Positions 34,640 to 45,700 of a DNA stretch of 64,000 nucleotides are shown here, in pieces. The notes below the pieces were generated by a model. That model was given only the letters and a program-made list of their open reading frames with translations. It had not been told where the DNA came from and ran no database searches. The stretch spans positions 2,455,198-2,519,197 of the forward strand of contig CAMZMU010000013.1 in assembly GCA_947311845.1 (NCBI GenBank), written 5' to 3'. This DNA comes from Poa pratensis (taxonomy: Eukaryota > Streptophyta > Magnoliopsida > Poales > Poaceae). Numbering within the stretch: the stretch's first letter is position 1; every line of letters begins with the position of its first letter. Position numbers and translations under genes: made by a program.

Positions 34640-34745
34640 GATTTTTTATTATAGGTGAACACTTTTAATTTACCTGGACCATTTTTATCGTGAACCATTT
34701 GTATTGCGGATCTCTTTTTATTGTGAACCATAACCTTATATATAA
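34640..34745 (+). repeat. Degenerate TATAGGTGAACAC repeat
   Basis: TTTTATTATAGGTGAACACTTTTAATTTA and then repeated GTGAACCATTT-like phrases are the same family as at 12850-12890 on the other side of the MULE, in the same orientation. Confidence 0.5.
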
Positions 34746-34780
34746 AAGATGGACAAGACAACGGCTTCTCAGCGCACCTG

Positions 34781-34820
34781 TTACTGTAGCTACTGTAGCT
34801 AGCTACAGTAGCTACAGTAA
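34781..34820. repeat. Perfect 40-bp palindrome
   Basis: TTACTGTAGCTACTGTAGCT is followed directly by its exact reverse complement. There is no spacer, so either strand could fold into a 20-bp stem. Confidence 0.95.
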
Positions 34821-35159
34821 TGAATCACAGCCGTCCGCGCACCGATCAACGGGTCACAGCTGCCCCCATCCGGTGAACAACCGCGCACGGTATTGTAGCT
34901 GCACGAATATTGACGCACAGCAACAGCCGGTCGCACACCCGCAACCGGTCACCTACGCAGAGACGCGCACGAACTTTGGCGCGCGACTCCCGTCCACAGC
35001 CGGTGCACTCCTGGCGCGCACGATTATTGACGCGCGCTATCCGGTCGCCCCCGCCGCACCATTTTGCCAAAAGAGCCTCGCAATTCAAGGAATTTCGTCA
35101 CAACCCACCGCTTCTCGCTGAGAGGACCTCACCGCAATTTCTAGAAACTCCAAGTGCCC

Positions 35160-35427
35160 CACTGTAAAAGCGTCAGCAAATCCTAACCCTCTCCTTCTCT
35201 CTCCCCGCGCGACCACGGCGTCGCCGCCGCCGCCGACACACGCCGTCGCCTCTACGACCCTCCCCGTTCAAATCGACGTAAACTACGTGCTCCGCCACCG
35301 CGTTGTCTCCTTCCTCGCCGAAAACCACTTGCTGGGACGGCCGAGACTCGACGGAATCGCCGCCGCCGTCAGCTCGCTCCAGCCGCCGTGTTCGCTCGCC
35401 GCCACGGACGCTCCGGTGACCAAGATC
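35160..35427 (+). pseudogene. GC-rich coding fragment, left part, split by CACTA
   Basis: One plus frame encodes QIDVNYVLRHRVVSFLAENH and ends DAPVTKI right at the edge of the CACTA element. The same frame continues beyond the element at 47560 without a stop for about 45 codons. I do not recognise the protein. The block is GC-rich and preceded by CTCTCC-rich sequence like a grass 5' leader. It may be a host gene start or another captured fragment. Confidence 0.35.
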
Positions 35428-35449
35428 CAGTAGAGAAATGGCCATTAGG

Positions 35450-35640
35450 ACCGGTTTGTAAGGCCCTTTGGGACCAAATACACATCCGGTGCTAGCAAAG
35501 CGGGACTAAAGGCCCCCCCCCCCTTTAGGACCGGTTTCTTACGAACCGGTCCTAAAGGCCTCCACGTGGGCACACAAGGGACGGCGCTGGTGGAGGACCT
35601 TTTGGACCGGTTGGTAACACCAACCGGTCCTAAAACTTTT
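35450..35640. repeat. CACTA left subterminal repeats
   Basis: Inverted units of TTAGGACCGGTTT and AACCGGTCCTAAA occur near 35525 and 35605. In this family such repeats are thought to bind an element-encoded protein. Confidence 0.8.
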
Positions 35641-36137
35641 CCTTTTTTTTTATTTCCTCCTTTTTTTCCTTTTCTTTTCACTTATTTTCAGGGTTTCCGT
35701 TTCCGTGTTTCCGTTGGGTAGGGAGAAGGTGGGTGGGACCTACCACGCGTCTCGCGGCGCCCAATCCTTTTTTGTAAAATAAAACTTCGGCGATTTTCAT
35801 TCAAACTTTAGGAAATTTTACAAATTTGAATGAAAATTTAATAAACCTAATCTACTGGCGGCGGTAGCGGCGCCTGAAGGCGTAGTAGGGGTCCTCTTCA
35901 TCCTCCTCATTCTCCTTCTTCATGCCGGCGGCGCCACTGCTGGGTCCTGCGCCGCCGTCCTCTTCCTTGATGCGGCTAGGGCTTGCGCCGTCGTCGGTGA
36001 GGTCGAAGAAGGGCCTGCGCCGTGTTTCCGTGTTTCCGTTTATAAAACTTGAAATATATATGTACATGTACCATGAAGTACTCGATCGATCATTACATGG
36101 AGATCACTGCTAGCTCTAGTACATGCATGGAGGGAGG

Positions 36138-39100
36138 CTATTTGTTCATAGGAGAAAAAAATTCTCCGGATTCATCTAAGACTTGCTTAAGGAAAAATCC
36201 CGCCAATTCCTCTGCAACTGCCTTTACACGGTTGATTGGTTGTAGCCTGCTCCGCTTTCGTTGCAGCTTTAAAAGAAGAAGATCAAAACAATTAAGTTAT
36301 GAAGGAAACTAAACATAATTGATGGCAACAAAAAAAAAGTTGTGAAGATCCGGTTACGTACCTCTAGATTTCTTTGAGTATTGCCTCTCTCATTGACAAT
36401 CTTGTGAATGTACTCGCAAACGTAGTATCCACAATAATCAGTGCCCTGTGGTTGTTGCGCGCAGGCCTATATACGAGAACAGAATTCAGTCAAATTAATA
36501 ATAATCAAGAGAATGGTAATGGTATTGAAACCAGGGTACGTAGTACTACTTACTTTGTTAGTCTGAAAGTGCAGCATGTCTGCCCATTTACCGGGTTCAT
36601 CCTTGATGAACTGTTTCCAAACCCTGCCCGACAAAGAAAAATGAATACAGGAGTTATTACTTACTTGATATCAGAAAATGAACGAAAGAGGCCGATATAT
36701 ATATATATATATATATAGTTCTCTGAAATTACTTTCGGAGCATCTGACGCGCGCTCTTGTATGTTTCAGGCGGATAGGTTAACGAGTCCCAGACTTCAAC
36801 TACTCCATCATCGATTCTAATGATAAATAGTATGAAGTGGAACCTGCGCACGTGTACACACGCAGTCATGCATACTCATCAATTACACTTAACATCAGGT
36901 AAGCAAAATAGAATGTGTACAAGACAGTAACACTCACTTGAATCCGTAGGGCCAAAGTATTTCTTTTTTGGTACTTTGTCGCTTCAAAAACATTAGCAAA
37001 GTCTCCGGTGTATCTCTGTTATGAATTTCTACGGTGACTTCATTCATGGCATTCGGGTCAATGAACCCAATGTCCCAGATTCCTCCCAGTCTGCATTCAC
37101 GAATCTTCATTCTGCATAGTAGCGTACAAAAAGAATGTCGTGAGGGATAATTACCGGCAATGAACTAGAGCTTAACTAAATAATTAAAGTACACAAATAA
37201 ATCACTTACAAACAGTAGCAGCTGATGATAGATTTGTCGAGGGCACGTTGATTGTACATCTGAAAAAGTTCGGAGAACGCAACCTCCACACCGTAATCTT
37301 GGAAGTAGTGTTGTTCCTGAACTGTCGCCATGAAACAGGTTCTCTTTTCCTTTGCGGCCTCCATGTACCAATGATGTAAATTCCATAATTGTGTTGTTAG
37401 AACACTCGTATCTTCGACCAGAGGCTCCCCGGGCGTATATTTATATACCACATCAGCAATGGCGTAACCTACGTCGCCCATGCGACCAGAGGCTGAAGCC
37501 TTATCAGATAACACCTTGAGCGGGGCAATCGACTGTGCTTCTTGTTCTCCGAGCTGGGGAACTTGTTTCCCGCATTTCTTCTTGTTCTCCTCCTGCATCT
37601 GTGAGCTGAGTGTCTTGTCAATACATCGTTCATAGTCTGTAAGGGGCGGCGGTGGAGGGTTATATAAGTTGTCAATGGTGTGGTCAAGGTTCTCCCTTGG
37701 TATAGTCTTCAGAGTTTCCTTCCAGATGTCTGGAGGGGGCTGTCTAGGAAACTGTGAGAGCCATGCTTTCACCGAGGCGCGCGAGCTCGCTTCTAATTCC
37801 TCGTTAGTCATCTCGTAAGATAACTTCTCAGGAGTCTTGACTTTCTTGGGTTTCCTTTCACGTTTCTTGGGAGGAGTCCCGTTTCTGTTGAGTTTCCGCT
37901 TTGTCAAATTACTAGTGGGCGCATCCGTCGGCTCACGGGAGTGCGCGGGCGATGGACTCGCGGCGTCGGGCTCCCAAGCTTCGTGGGGGGATGGACTTGG
38001 AGGTGGTGCATTTCTACTCGGAGGAGTCGGTGGCCTTGGCGCCGCGTCAGGAAACACGATGTGTTTCTTCTTCCACAGAACGATACCAAGCTCGACTTCT
38101 CCCAGTGTCTTCTCGTTTTCACCTCCAGGAATGTCAAGCTCAACTGTGTGGCATCCCGGCGTAATTTTTTGCACCCCGACAGGAGCATGGGATGCTGGAA
38201 TCTGACCAAAATGGTAGGTTGCTCCAGGTTGATTGGGTAAAGCATAGCCTGACGCCACCGGGAAGGATATGTTCCCCATTGGCATATGTAGCTCACAATT
38301 TGTCTTCTCCGTGATATCATCCACGGGGTAATGAGCCGCCGGCGGTTCGACTGCAGTACCGTCTTCTAGAAGCAGCTGCGTGGAACCCACGCTGCTTCTA
38401 CGCTGAGATGGGACGGCATCAGCTACAGGATCTGCTTGCTGCTGATCAGCATCACCTGCAGGATCTGCTTGCTGCTGATCAGCATCACCTGCAGGATTTG
38501 CTTGCTGATGATCATGTCCCCCTTTCTGCATGAGATGCTCCACCTTTTCTTCTAATGCCGTTATCCGGTCCAACGCCTTCTTCTTACTTCTAATACGGCT
38601 TCTGTAAGTGCCAAGGTCCGCCGGAAACCCTTGTTTCCACGGGGTAGTGGCTCCATAGCCTCGTGTTCGTCCCACCTTTTCGGGGTTCCCGAGGGCCTTC
38701 GTCAGCTCGTCGTTCTCTCTATCGGGAACAAAAGTTCCATTTCGAACAGCCTCTATTGCATCCTTTAGATCTTTTACGACTTTTGTAATTGTGTCCTTCC
38801 AGGCTCCCTCTGCAACAATCATTCCTGTCTCAGGGTCCAGCCCTGCCCCATGCGCGAACAACCAGAACTTGGACCTATCGGGCCAGTCATGTGTCTGTGG
38901 AAGGATCCCTTCTTTAAGTAGCTTCTTTTCAAGGGCTTCCCACTTAGGCAGGGCAGTCCTGTAGCCACCTGACCCCAAATGATGGTGATATTTCTTCTTA
39001 TCAGCATTCACCTTATTTGTGGCCGCTCGGGATATAGCGACACCCGATTTCTTGTACGCCTTAAATTCGGGCCAGGCATCTTTTATCTTCATTAGATTGC

Positions 39101-39818
39101 CCTTGAAAACAGGATCTTCAGCGTTATATTTACTCCACAATGTATTCTTCCACTTCTGGAATTGTGTGGCCATCTTCTTCAAAGCCCACTCCTTGACTTT
39201 CTCCTTCTTATCTTCCGGTACGCTGAAATTTATGAAGAGCGTGTCGCAAAGATGTTTTTTCAGCCTTTTATCGACATAACTAGCTCCAACGTTGGCGCCT
39301 GTCTTCGGCTCATTCCATTCTATTAAGTTGATCGGGACGGTGTCTCTAACAATAACTCCGCACTGATTTATAAATTTACGGCAATGGTCTTCGGGTTCCA
39401 GCGGGTTGCCATCATCAGCAACTCTTTCGATCGAGTACCTTACTGTATCTTTCAACCTTTGGGCCGGGCCTCGTTTCGACTTTGTCTCAGTAGTCACGCT
39501 AGATCCGGAGGGCTAAAAGGAAAAAAATGATTCGTTAATAAGTGCAATACAAATCAATTATTGCGTCAACAGAGAATTGATATTATATATATATACATTG
39601 GCGGAGTTTGTTAAGGGCTCTTCGTCGTCGACGTTGTCGTCGTCCTCTGCTATATCTTCTAGCGCAACTCCCTCACCGGAGTCGTTCAAAAATTGATTGC
39701 TGAACGCCGCTCCACCGTCACCATTTGGTCCAAGCATTGCTTCGCCCATTATGATCTGGCGCATATAATCTTCCTTCTCCGCCTCACCCATTCCCTCGAG
39801 CGCCTCATCGGGATCCAT
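36138..39818 (-). CDS. CACTA second protein (TnpA-like/Transposase_24) with C48-like protease domain, seven exons
   Basis: Exons are 39818-39597, 39512-37210, 37111-36938, 36843-36733, 36623-36554, 36466-36362 and 36266-36138. All introns have GT-AG ends and the phases fit, giving 1,037 residues. The start MDPDEALEGMGEAEKED is acidic. Exon 2 has a region typical of En/Spm-type plant transposases (VRYSIERVADDG, then KKHLCDTLFINF and FKAYKKSGVAISRAA), thought to bind the subterminal repeats. A QQADPAGDAD repeat and basic stretches follow. Exons 4-6 form a Ulp1-like fold: FHFILFIIRIDDGVVEVWDS with His and Asp, and QQPQGTDYCGYYVC with Gln and Cys. The usual DCG reads DYCG, so activity is uncertain. 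The partner gene is the TNP2 transposase upstream on the same strand. Confidence 0.85.
38440..38515 (-). repeat. Coding tandem repeat (QQADPAGDAD)
   Basis: A 36-bp unit with GATCTGCTTGCTGCTGATCA is repeated about 2.5 times in exon 2 of the CACTA second gene. Confidence 0.8.
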
Positions 39819-39839
39819 AGCTCAATGTATACACCTGCT

Positions 39840-40556
39840 AGTAACAAGAATTTATAAGAAATTTAACTTAGAAAAAATATTTCTAAGACATTTCTAAGAC
39901 ATTTTTAACTTAGCAAGTTTAGTAGATGAAACAAATTGCTATATTTTCTCACTAGAAATGAGTTAGCAAATTTTGCTAAGTTAAATATTTCTATATTTCT
40001 ATATTGTTGCTAAGTTAAATATTTCTATATTTTTGCTAAGTTAAATATTTTTGCTAAGTTGCAATTTCTAGTGAGAAAATATAGAAATTTGTTTCATCTA
40101 CTAAACTTGAACAAGTTAAATATTCCTATATTGCTGCTAAGTTAAATATTTCTATATTTTTGCTAAGTTAAATATTTCTATATTTTTGCTAAGTTAAATA
40201 TTTTTGCTAAGTTGCAATTTCTAGTGAGAAAATACTAATTTTGAGAACAAATTGGCCATTTAATAACTAAAGCTTATAAAAATCTAATAAAATAGGACAA
40301 ACAAGATATCAATCAACCAGACCACATGCAATTGGATTCACTTTAAAAACATAAACATAATTTAAACTAAAATTCAAGCAGTAGCTACTGCCACCAAAAT
40401 GGTTTTCATAACCATTTGAAAACTACAAGGCTTTTTGCAGCAAACTAAAATCTATCAGAGAGTACATGCAAAGCACAAGCAGTAGCAAAAGACCTCATAT
40501 TTTTCTGATCTATAAAAATGTTCTTATTGATTTTGGAGTGAAAACACACACAATAA
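39840..40556. repeat. AT-rich spacer with tandem TTGCTAAGTTAAATATTT units
   Basis: TTTGCTAAGTTAAATATTTC recurs many times between 39965 and 40215 in irregular tandem. It lies upstream of the second CACTA gene. No gene is seen. Confidence 0.65.
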
Positions 40557-40604
40557 GTGGTATTAAATCGAGGTGAATTTGTGCAAGGGGGAGGAGGACA
40601 GGGG

Positions 40605-41100
40605 CAGCACCAGCGCGGCGGTGGCGACCGAGGCGACGTCGTCGTGGTCGCCGGCCGATGGAGGCGCCGCGGCGGGAGAGGGTCGACGGCGGCGGCAGAT
40701 GGGAGCAGGCAGCGGCGTCGGAGGCTCGACGACGACGGCAGATGGGAGGAGGCGGCGGCGTCGATCGGAGGGTCGACGGCGACGGCAGATGGGAGGAGGC
40801 GGCGGCGTCGGAGGGTCGACGGCGACGGCGACGACGCGCGGCAGCCTGGCGGCGTGACGGCGGTGGCGACCGAGGCGACGTCGTCGTGGTCGCCGGCCGA
40901 TGGAGGCGCCGCGGCGGGAGAGGGTCGACGACGGCAGATGGGAGGAGGCGGCGGCGTCGGAGGGTCGACGGCGACGGCAGATGGGAGGAGGCGGCGGCGT
41001 CGGAGGGTCGACGGCGACGGCAGATGGGAGGAGGCGGCGGCGTCGGAGGGTCGACGGCGACGGCGACGACGCGCGGCAGCCTGGCGGCGTGACGAGCAGA
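40605..41100. repeat. GC-rich minisatellite, 43-45 bp unit in a ~245-bp higher-order repeat
   Basis: The unit GACGGCAGATGGGAGGAGGC plus a run of GGCGGCGTCGGAGGGTCGAC recurs about seven times with a 43-bp spacing (for example CAGATGGG at 40935, 40978 and 41021). A larger block starting GTGGCGACCGAGGCGACG repeats at about 40621 and 40864. Open frames on both strands come from composition. It may be a leader region of the second CACTA gene. Confidence 0.8.
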
Positions 41101-41154
41101 GGAGCGAAGTGTCGATTTTGGGATCGATTTTCGCCGTGAAGCTGAAGGGATAGC

Positions 41155-41280
41155 ACGAAACCTTTAGGACCGGTTGTTAACAACAACCGGTCCCAAAGGT
41201 TGATTTTTGGGCCGCCAGAATTTTGCGCGCGAAGCCCACCTTTAGGCCCGGTTGGTGTTACCAACCGGTCCTAAAGGTTT
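41155..41280. repeat. Internal CACTA-type inverted repeats
   Basis: CCTTTAGGACCGGTTGTTAA with its complement, and then a second pair around 41241-41277, match the subterminal repeats at both ends of the element. They stand between the two large genes, either as sites for the second gene's promoter or as the rest of a nested copy. Confidence 0.75.
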
Positions 41281-42034
41281 TTTTTTCCTTTTTCTTTTTT
41301 CTGTTTCCTGTTTTCTTTTTCTTTTTTGTTTCCTTTTTCTGTTTTCTTTTATATTTATTGATTTAATTGTCCAAATTAACTAAAATTAGACTCTAAAAAT
41401 TTGTATAATCAAAAGCTTTTGTAAAATCAATTATTTATAAAAAACATATTTATATTTTATGATATTTTGTGTAAAAATTGTCTAAATGTCATTTTTAACA
41501 CTTCAAAAATAAAAAAAGATATTCCAATTTCTATAGAAATATTTAACTTAGCAAAAAGATATTCCAATATTTTGTGTAAAAATTGTCTAAATGTCTTTTA
41601 AAATGTTCCAATATTTGAAAATCATATCTTTTTCTTATTTCCTATTTTTTAAATCTCACTAAACTTTCAACATGAAAAGTGTTTGAATTTGAATAACGAA
41701 TTCAAAACCCTAAACCATTTTGCCATTTTGCGCTAGTAGCAAGCATTAAACATAGCATAAGTGCATCAACACAATACAAAAGTATCCTCAAGATAAACCC
41801 CTAAAATCTCGAACAACGGGTATCATTACATGATCAATCCCATCCAATCCCCATCCACCTCATATGCCTACAGCGGACTACTCACACAGCGGACTAATCT
41901 GGCCGCGTGGGGTCCCCTCTTTTCCTGCTCGGACACTTCCTGCAAAAACAACCAGAAACGAGACTTTGCTAAAAACAACGTCAGATTCAGCAGTTTTATT
42001 CAAATATGGGAAGACTCTGGAGCAAATCGACCTT
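41281..42034. other. AT-rich spacer, no gene
   Basis: 41281-41700 is T- and A-rich with no frame. 41830-42034 has an open plus frame (to 42318) that crosses the foldback and does not resemble any protein. Confidence 0.5.
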
Positions 42035-42133
42035 CGATCCACAGCGGCAAGACGTCTCTGATGATCTACGACCGTCCCAAAAAGTGTTGGGAATGTCGCA
42101 GATCATCAGAGCGCCTTGCCGCTGCTTGGATCG
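42035..42133 (-). ncRNA. MicroRNA-like foldback (candidate)
   Basis: The arms 42035-42071 and 42097-42133 are reverse complements with about 33 paired bases, a 2-base bulge and two or three mismatches. The loop extends the stem through TCCCAA and TTGGGA and closes on about six bases. Paired cores are CTCTGATGATCT and CAGCGGCAAG. A TATA-like box stands about 300 bp upstream on the minus strand. The size and near-perfect pairing are typical of young plant MIRNA genes, but a simple inverted repeat cannot be excluded. I do not recognise the arm sequence as a known microRNA. Confidence 0.45.
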
Positions 42134-42434
42134 GACCGAGGGGCATGGCTACCACTTCCACCACCACCACCACTCCCACCTCCTCGGCAATTCATCATTG
42201 CGTCACCCTAATCCAGTGGCTGGATTCAACCTACCTGAGGGCTTGTGTTTCCAACAGCGTCGTTGTGTTGTCATTGTTCACCGACCTACAGGAGGTGGCT
42301 CCAATGGCTGGCCGGTGAACAAGGACGAACACAATAATGCCAGGGAACATGCCAGCAGGTAGGCTAAATCCAGCCATTGGATTCGGTGGCGAAGGTAGAC
42401 GCTCGTTGTGTGCCGTTCGCTGCAGGGACGCCGC

Positions 42435-42444
42435 TATTTATAGG
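42435..42444 (-). promoter_or_regulatory. TATA-box-like site
   Basis: CTATAAATAG on the minus strand lies in GC-rich sequence, about 300 bp before the foldback. It would drive transcription toward lower coordinates. The motif is symmetrical enough to allow the other direction too. Confidence 0.35.
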
Positions 42445-42498
42445 CGATTAGAAAGTGTACCTGTGGATGAGGTGGGAGTGGTGGTGGTGGTGGGAGTG

Positions 42499-42650
42499 CT
42501 GATCCAACAGCTGACAAGCCCTCAAAAGAAACACACCCCTGATCCAACGGCTCACAAGCGCTTGAAAGAAACACACGATCCGTGTGCTTCTTTAGTCCCG
42601 GCTGGTAACACCAACCGGGACTAAAGGGGTGTTTGAGGGCAAAATCAGTG
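42499..42650. repeat. 42-bp tandem duplication and TTTAGTCCCGG inverted repeat
   Basis: CTGATCCAAC followed by AAGAAACACAC occurs twice (42499 and 42539). The inverted repeat CTTTAGTCCCGGCTGGT and its complement follow at 42590-42627. A possible degraded terminus, CACTGATTTTGCCC on the minus strand, ends at 42650. This could be the edge of a small CACTA derivative inside the larger one. Confidence 0.45.
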
Positions 42651-42758
42651 TTGGATCAGTCACATGACCCATTATCACAAACTATGTCACGGGAATGTTT
42701 TCATAACACAATTACATAAAAGGTTTAATACATTATTACACATCACCAACAACACCCC

Positions 42759-45700
42759 CTATCTATTTTTCTTCTTCGCGTATGTCTTGCCTTTCTTCTG
42801 ATTGCGCCGTAACCATGGAGTATCTTCATCATTTAACGGGATGCTTGGATCATCTTTGACTTTGAAGGGCGGAATTTCATCAAATTTATTGTAATCTTCT
42901 GACATGTCTGTCTTGTCCTCGACTCCCACGATGTTTCTTTTCCCTGAAAAAACTATGTGGCGCTTTGGCTCATCGTCTGATGTATTCGCTTCCTTCTCTT
43001 TTCTTTTTTTCGGTCTGCTAGACATGTCCTTCACATAGAAAACCTGAGCCACATGGTTGGCTAGGACGAATTTATCATTGTCGTACCCAAGATTCTTCTG
43101 ATCCACTGTTGTCATTCCGTACTTCGGGTCTACCTTTACTCCTGACAGGTTGAACCATTTGCACCAGAACAAAGGGACCTTAAAGGAAGGTCCATAGTCA
43201 AGTTCCCATATCTGCTCTATGTAACCATAGTATGTGTCCTTTTGCCCATTGTCGTTTGTTGCATCAAACCGGACACCACTGTTTTGGTTGGTGCTCTTTT
43301 TATCTTGGTCTGCCGTGTAAAATGTATTACCATTTATCTCGTACCCTTTAAAGGTCAATATAGTCGAAGATGGTTGCTTGGCCAACAAGTATAGCTCATC
43401 TTCAACAATGTTGTCATTAATGAGACGTCTTTGCAACCAACCGCCGAAAGTCTTCACGTGTTCTCCACCAATCCAATTTTCAGGTTGCTCCGGGTATTCC
43501 GAGCGTAAAATATCCTTGTGTTCCTCCATATATGGAGCCACCAAGCTGGAATTATGTAGAACTGTGTAGTGTGCTTGAGTGAAAGAATCCCCGTCCATAC
43601 ATGTTGTTGATTTCTTTCCTAGCGTGCCTTTTCCACGCAGTCTCCCCTCATGGCGCGATTGAGGAACACCGATCGGATTCAGGTCAGGAATAAAGTCAAC
43701 ACAAAACTCAATGACCTCCTCTGTTCCATAGCCCTTGGACATGCTTCCTTCTGGCTTAGCACGGTTATGAACGTAATTCTTTAAGACTCCCATGAACCTC
43801 TCAAAGGGGAACATATTGTGTAGAAATACAGGACCGAGAACGGAAATCTCTTGGACTAGGTGAACTATGAGGTGCGTCATAATATTGAAGAAGGTTGGTG
43901 GGAACACCAACTCAAAGCTGACAAGACATTGGACCACATCCTTCTGTAAACTTGGTAGAGTTGCTGGATCGATTGCCTTCTGAGAAATTGCATTGAGGAA
44001 TGCACATAGCTTCACAATGGGTACTCGCACGTTTTCTGGTAGAAGCCCCCTCAATGCAATCGGAAGTAACTGGGTCATAATCACGTGGCAGTCGTGAGAC
44101 TTTAGGTTTTGGAACTTTTTCTCTTCCATGTTTATTATTCCTTTTATGTTGGACGAGTAGCCAGACGGGACCTTGATACTGCTCAGGACTTCGAAAAAGA
44201 TCTCCTTCTCTTGCTTGGTAAGAGCGTAGCTGGCAGGACCTTTGAAATTCTCTGGATTCATCAGGTCGTCTCGTTCGTGCATATGTTGGTGGTGCAGCCG
44301 TGCTTTTGGTGTATCTCTCGACTTCTTCCCATGCACGCCCAATAAGTTTAGCAGGTTCACGCAAATATTTTTCGTCACGTGCATCACGTCGATTGCAGAG
44401 CGAACCTCTAGGAATTTCCAATAGGGTAGATCCCAGAATATAGATTTCTTCTTCCACATGGCTACGTGGTTGTCAGCGTCATTCGGAACAGATTGTGCGC
44501 CAGGACCCTTTCCAAAGATTACTTTTATATCTTTGACCATGTCATATATATCAGCACCTTTAGGGAGGGTAGGCTTCCTCCGTGTATCTGCCTCACCTTT
44601 GAAATGCTTTCCTTTCTTTCTTACGGGATGCCTGTCTGGAAGAAATCGACGATGCCCCGGGTACACATTCTTGCCTACATGTATACTTTCAGTCTCGCCT
44701 AAACAGTGTGTGCATGCGTTGTATCCCTTGTTTGACTGTCCTGAGATGTTACTAAGAGCGGGCCAATCATTGATGGTTATAAACAGCAACGCTCGTAGGT
44801 CAAATTCCTCCTGTTTGTACTCGTCCCACACACGTACACCTTCGTCAGCCCACAACTCTAAAAGTTCTTCAACTAATGGCCTCAGGTACACATCAATGTC
44901 GTTGCCGGGTTGCTTCGGGCCTGGGATAAGCACTGGCATCATAATGAACTTACGCTTCATGCATAACCAAGGAGGAAGGTTATAGATACATAGAGTCACG
45001 GGCCAGGTGCTATGACTGCTGCTCTGCTCCCCAAACGGATTCAGGCCATCTGTACTTAGACCAAACCTTAAGTTTCTTGCGTCACGTGCAAAGTCCTTGA
45101 ACTCGTTGTCGATGGTTCTCCACTGCGACCCATCAGCGGGGTGTCTCAGCATCGCGTCTTCCTTACGATCTTCTTTGTGCCATCGCAACAACTTGGCATG
45201 CTCTTTGTTTCGGAACAAACGTTTCAACCGTGGTATTATAGGAGCATACCACATCACCTTGGCAGGAACCCTCTTCCTGGGGCGATCGTCGCCCTCAACA
45301 TCACCAGAGTCATCTCGCCTGATCTTGTACCGCAGTGCACCGCATACCGGGCATGCATTCAAATTCTCGTGCTCACCGCGGTAGAGGATGCAGTCATTGA
45401 TGCATGCATGTATCTTCTGCACCTCTAATCCTAGAGGGCAGACAACCTTCTTTGCTTCGTACGTACTGCAGGGCAACACGTTATCTCTTGGAAGCATCTT
45501 CTTCAATATTTTCAGCAGCTTTTCAAATCCCTTGTCAGATAGTCCATTCTCTGCCTTCCATTGCAGCAATTCCAGGGTGGTACCCAGCTTTTTCTGGCCA
45601 TCTTCGCAATTTGGGTACAACAATTTTCTGTGATCCTCTAACATGCGCTCCAACTTCGACCTCTCGTTTTCACTTGCGCAGTTTATCTGTTCATCAAGAA

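Noticed and set aside
39965..40215. CRISPR-like array of short repeats
   Set aside because: The units are irregular in spacing and AT-rich with no unique spacers, in a plant nuclear context; simple tandem repeats.
40563..41264. Long open frames on both strands (up to 233 aa)
   Set aside because: They come from a GC-rich minisatellite with a repeat length that keeps frames open; the peptides are low-complexity and have no motif.
41830..42362. Plus frames of 162 and 118 aa around the foldback
   Set aside because: They span the hairpin and a run of CCA/GTG repeats; no protein similarity is recognised.
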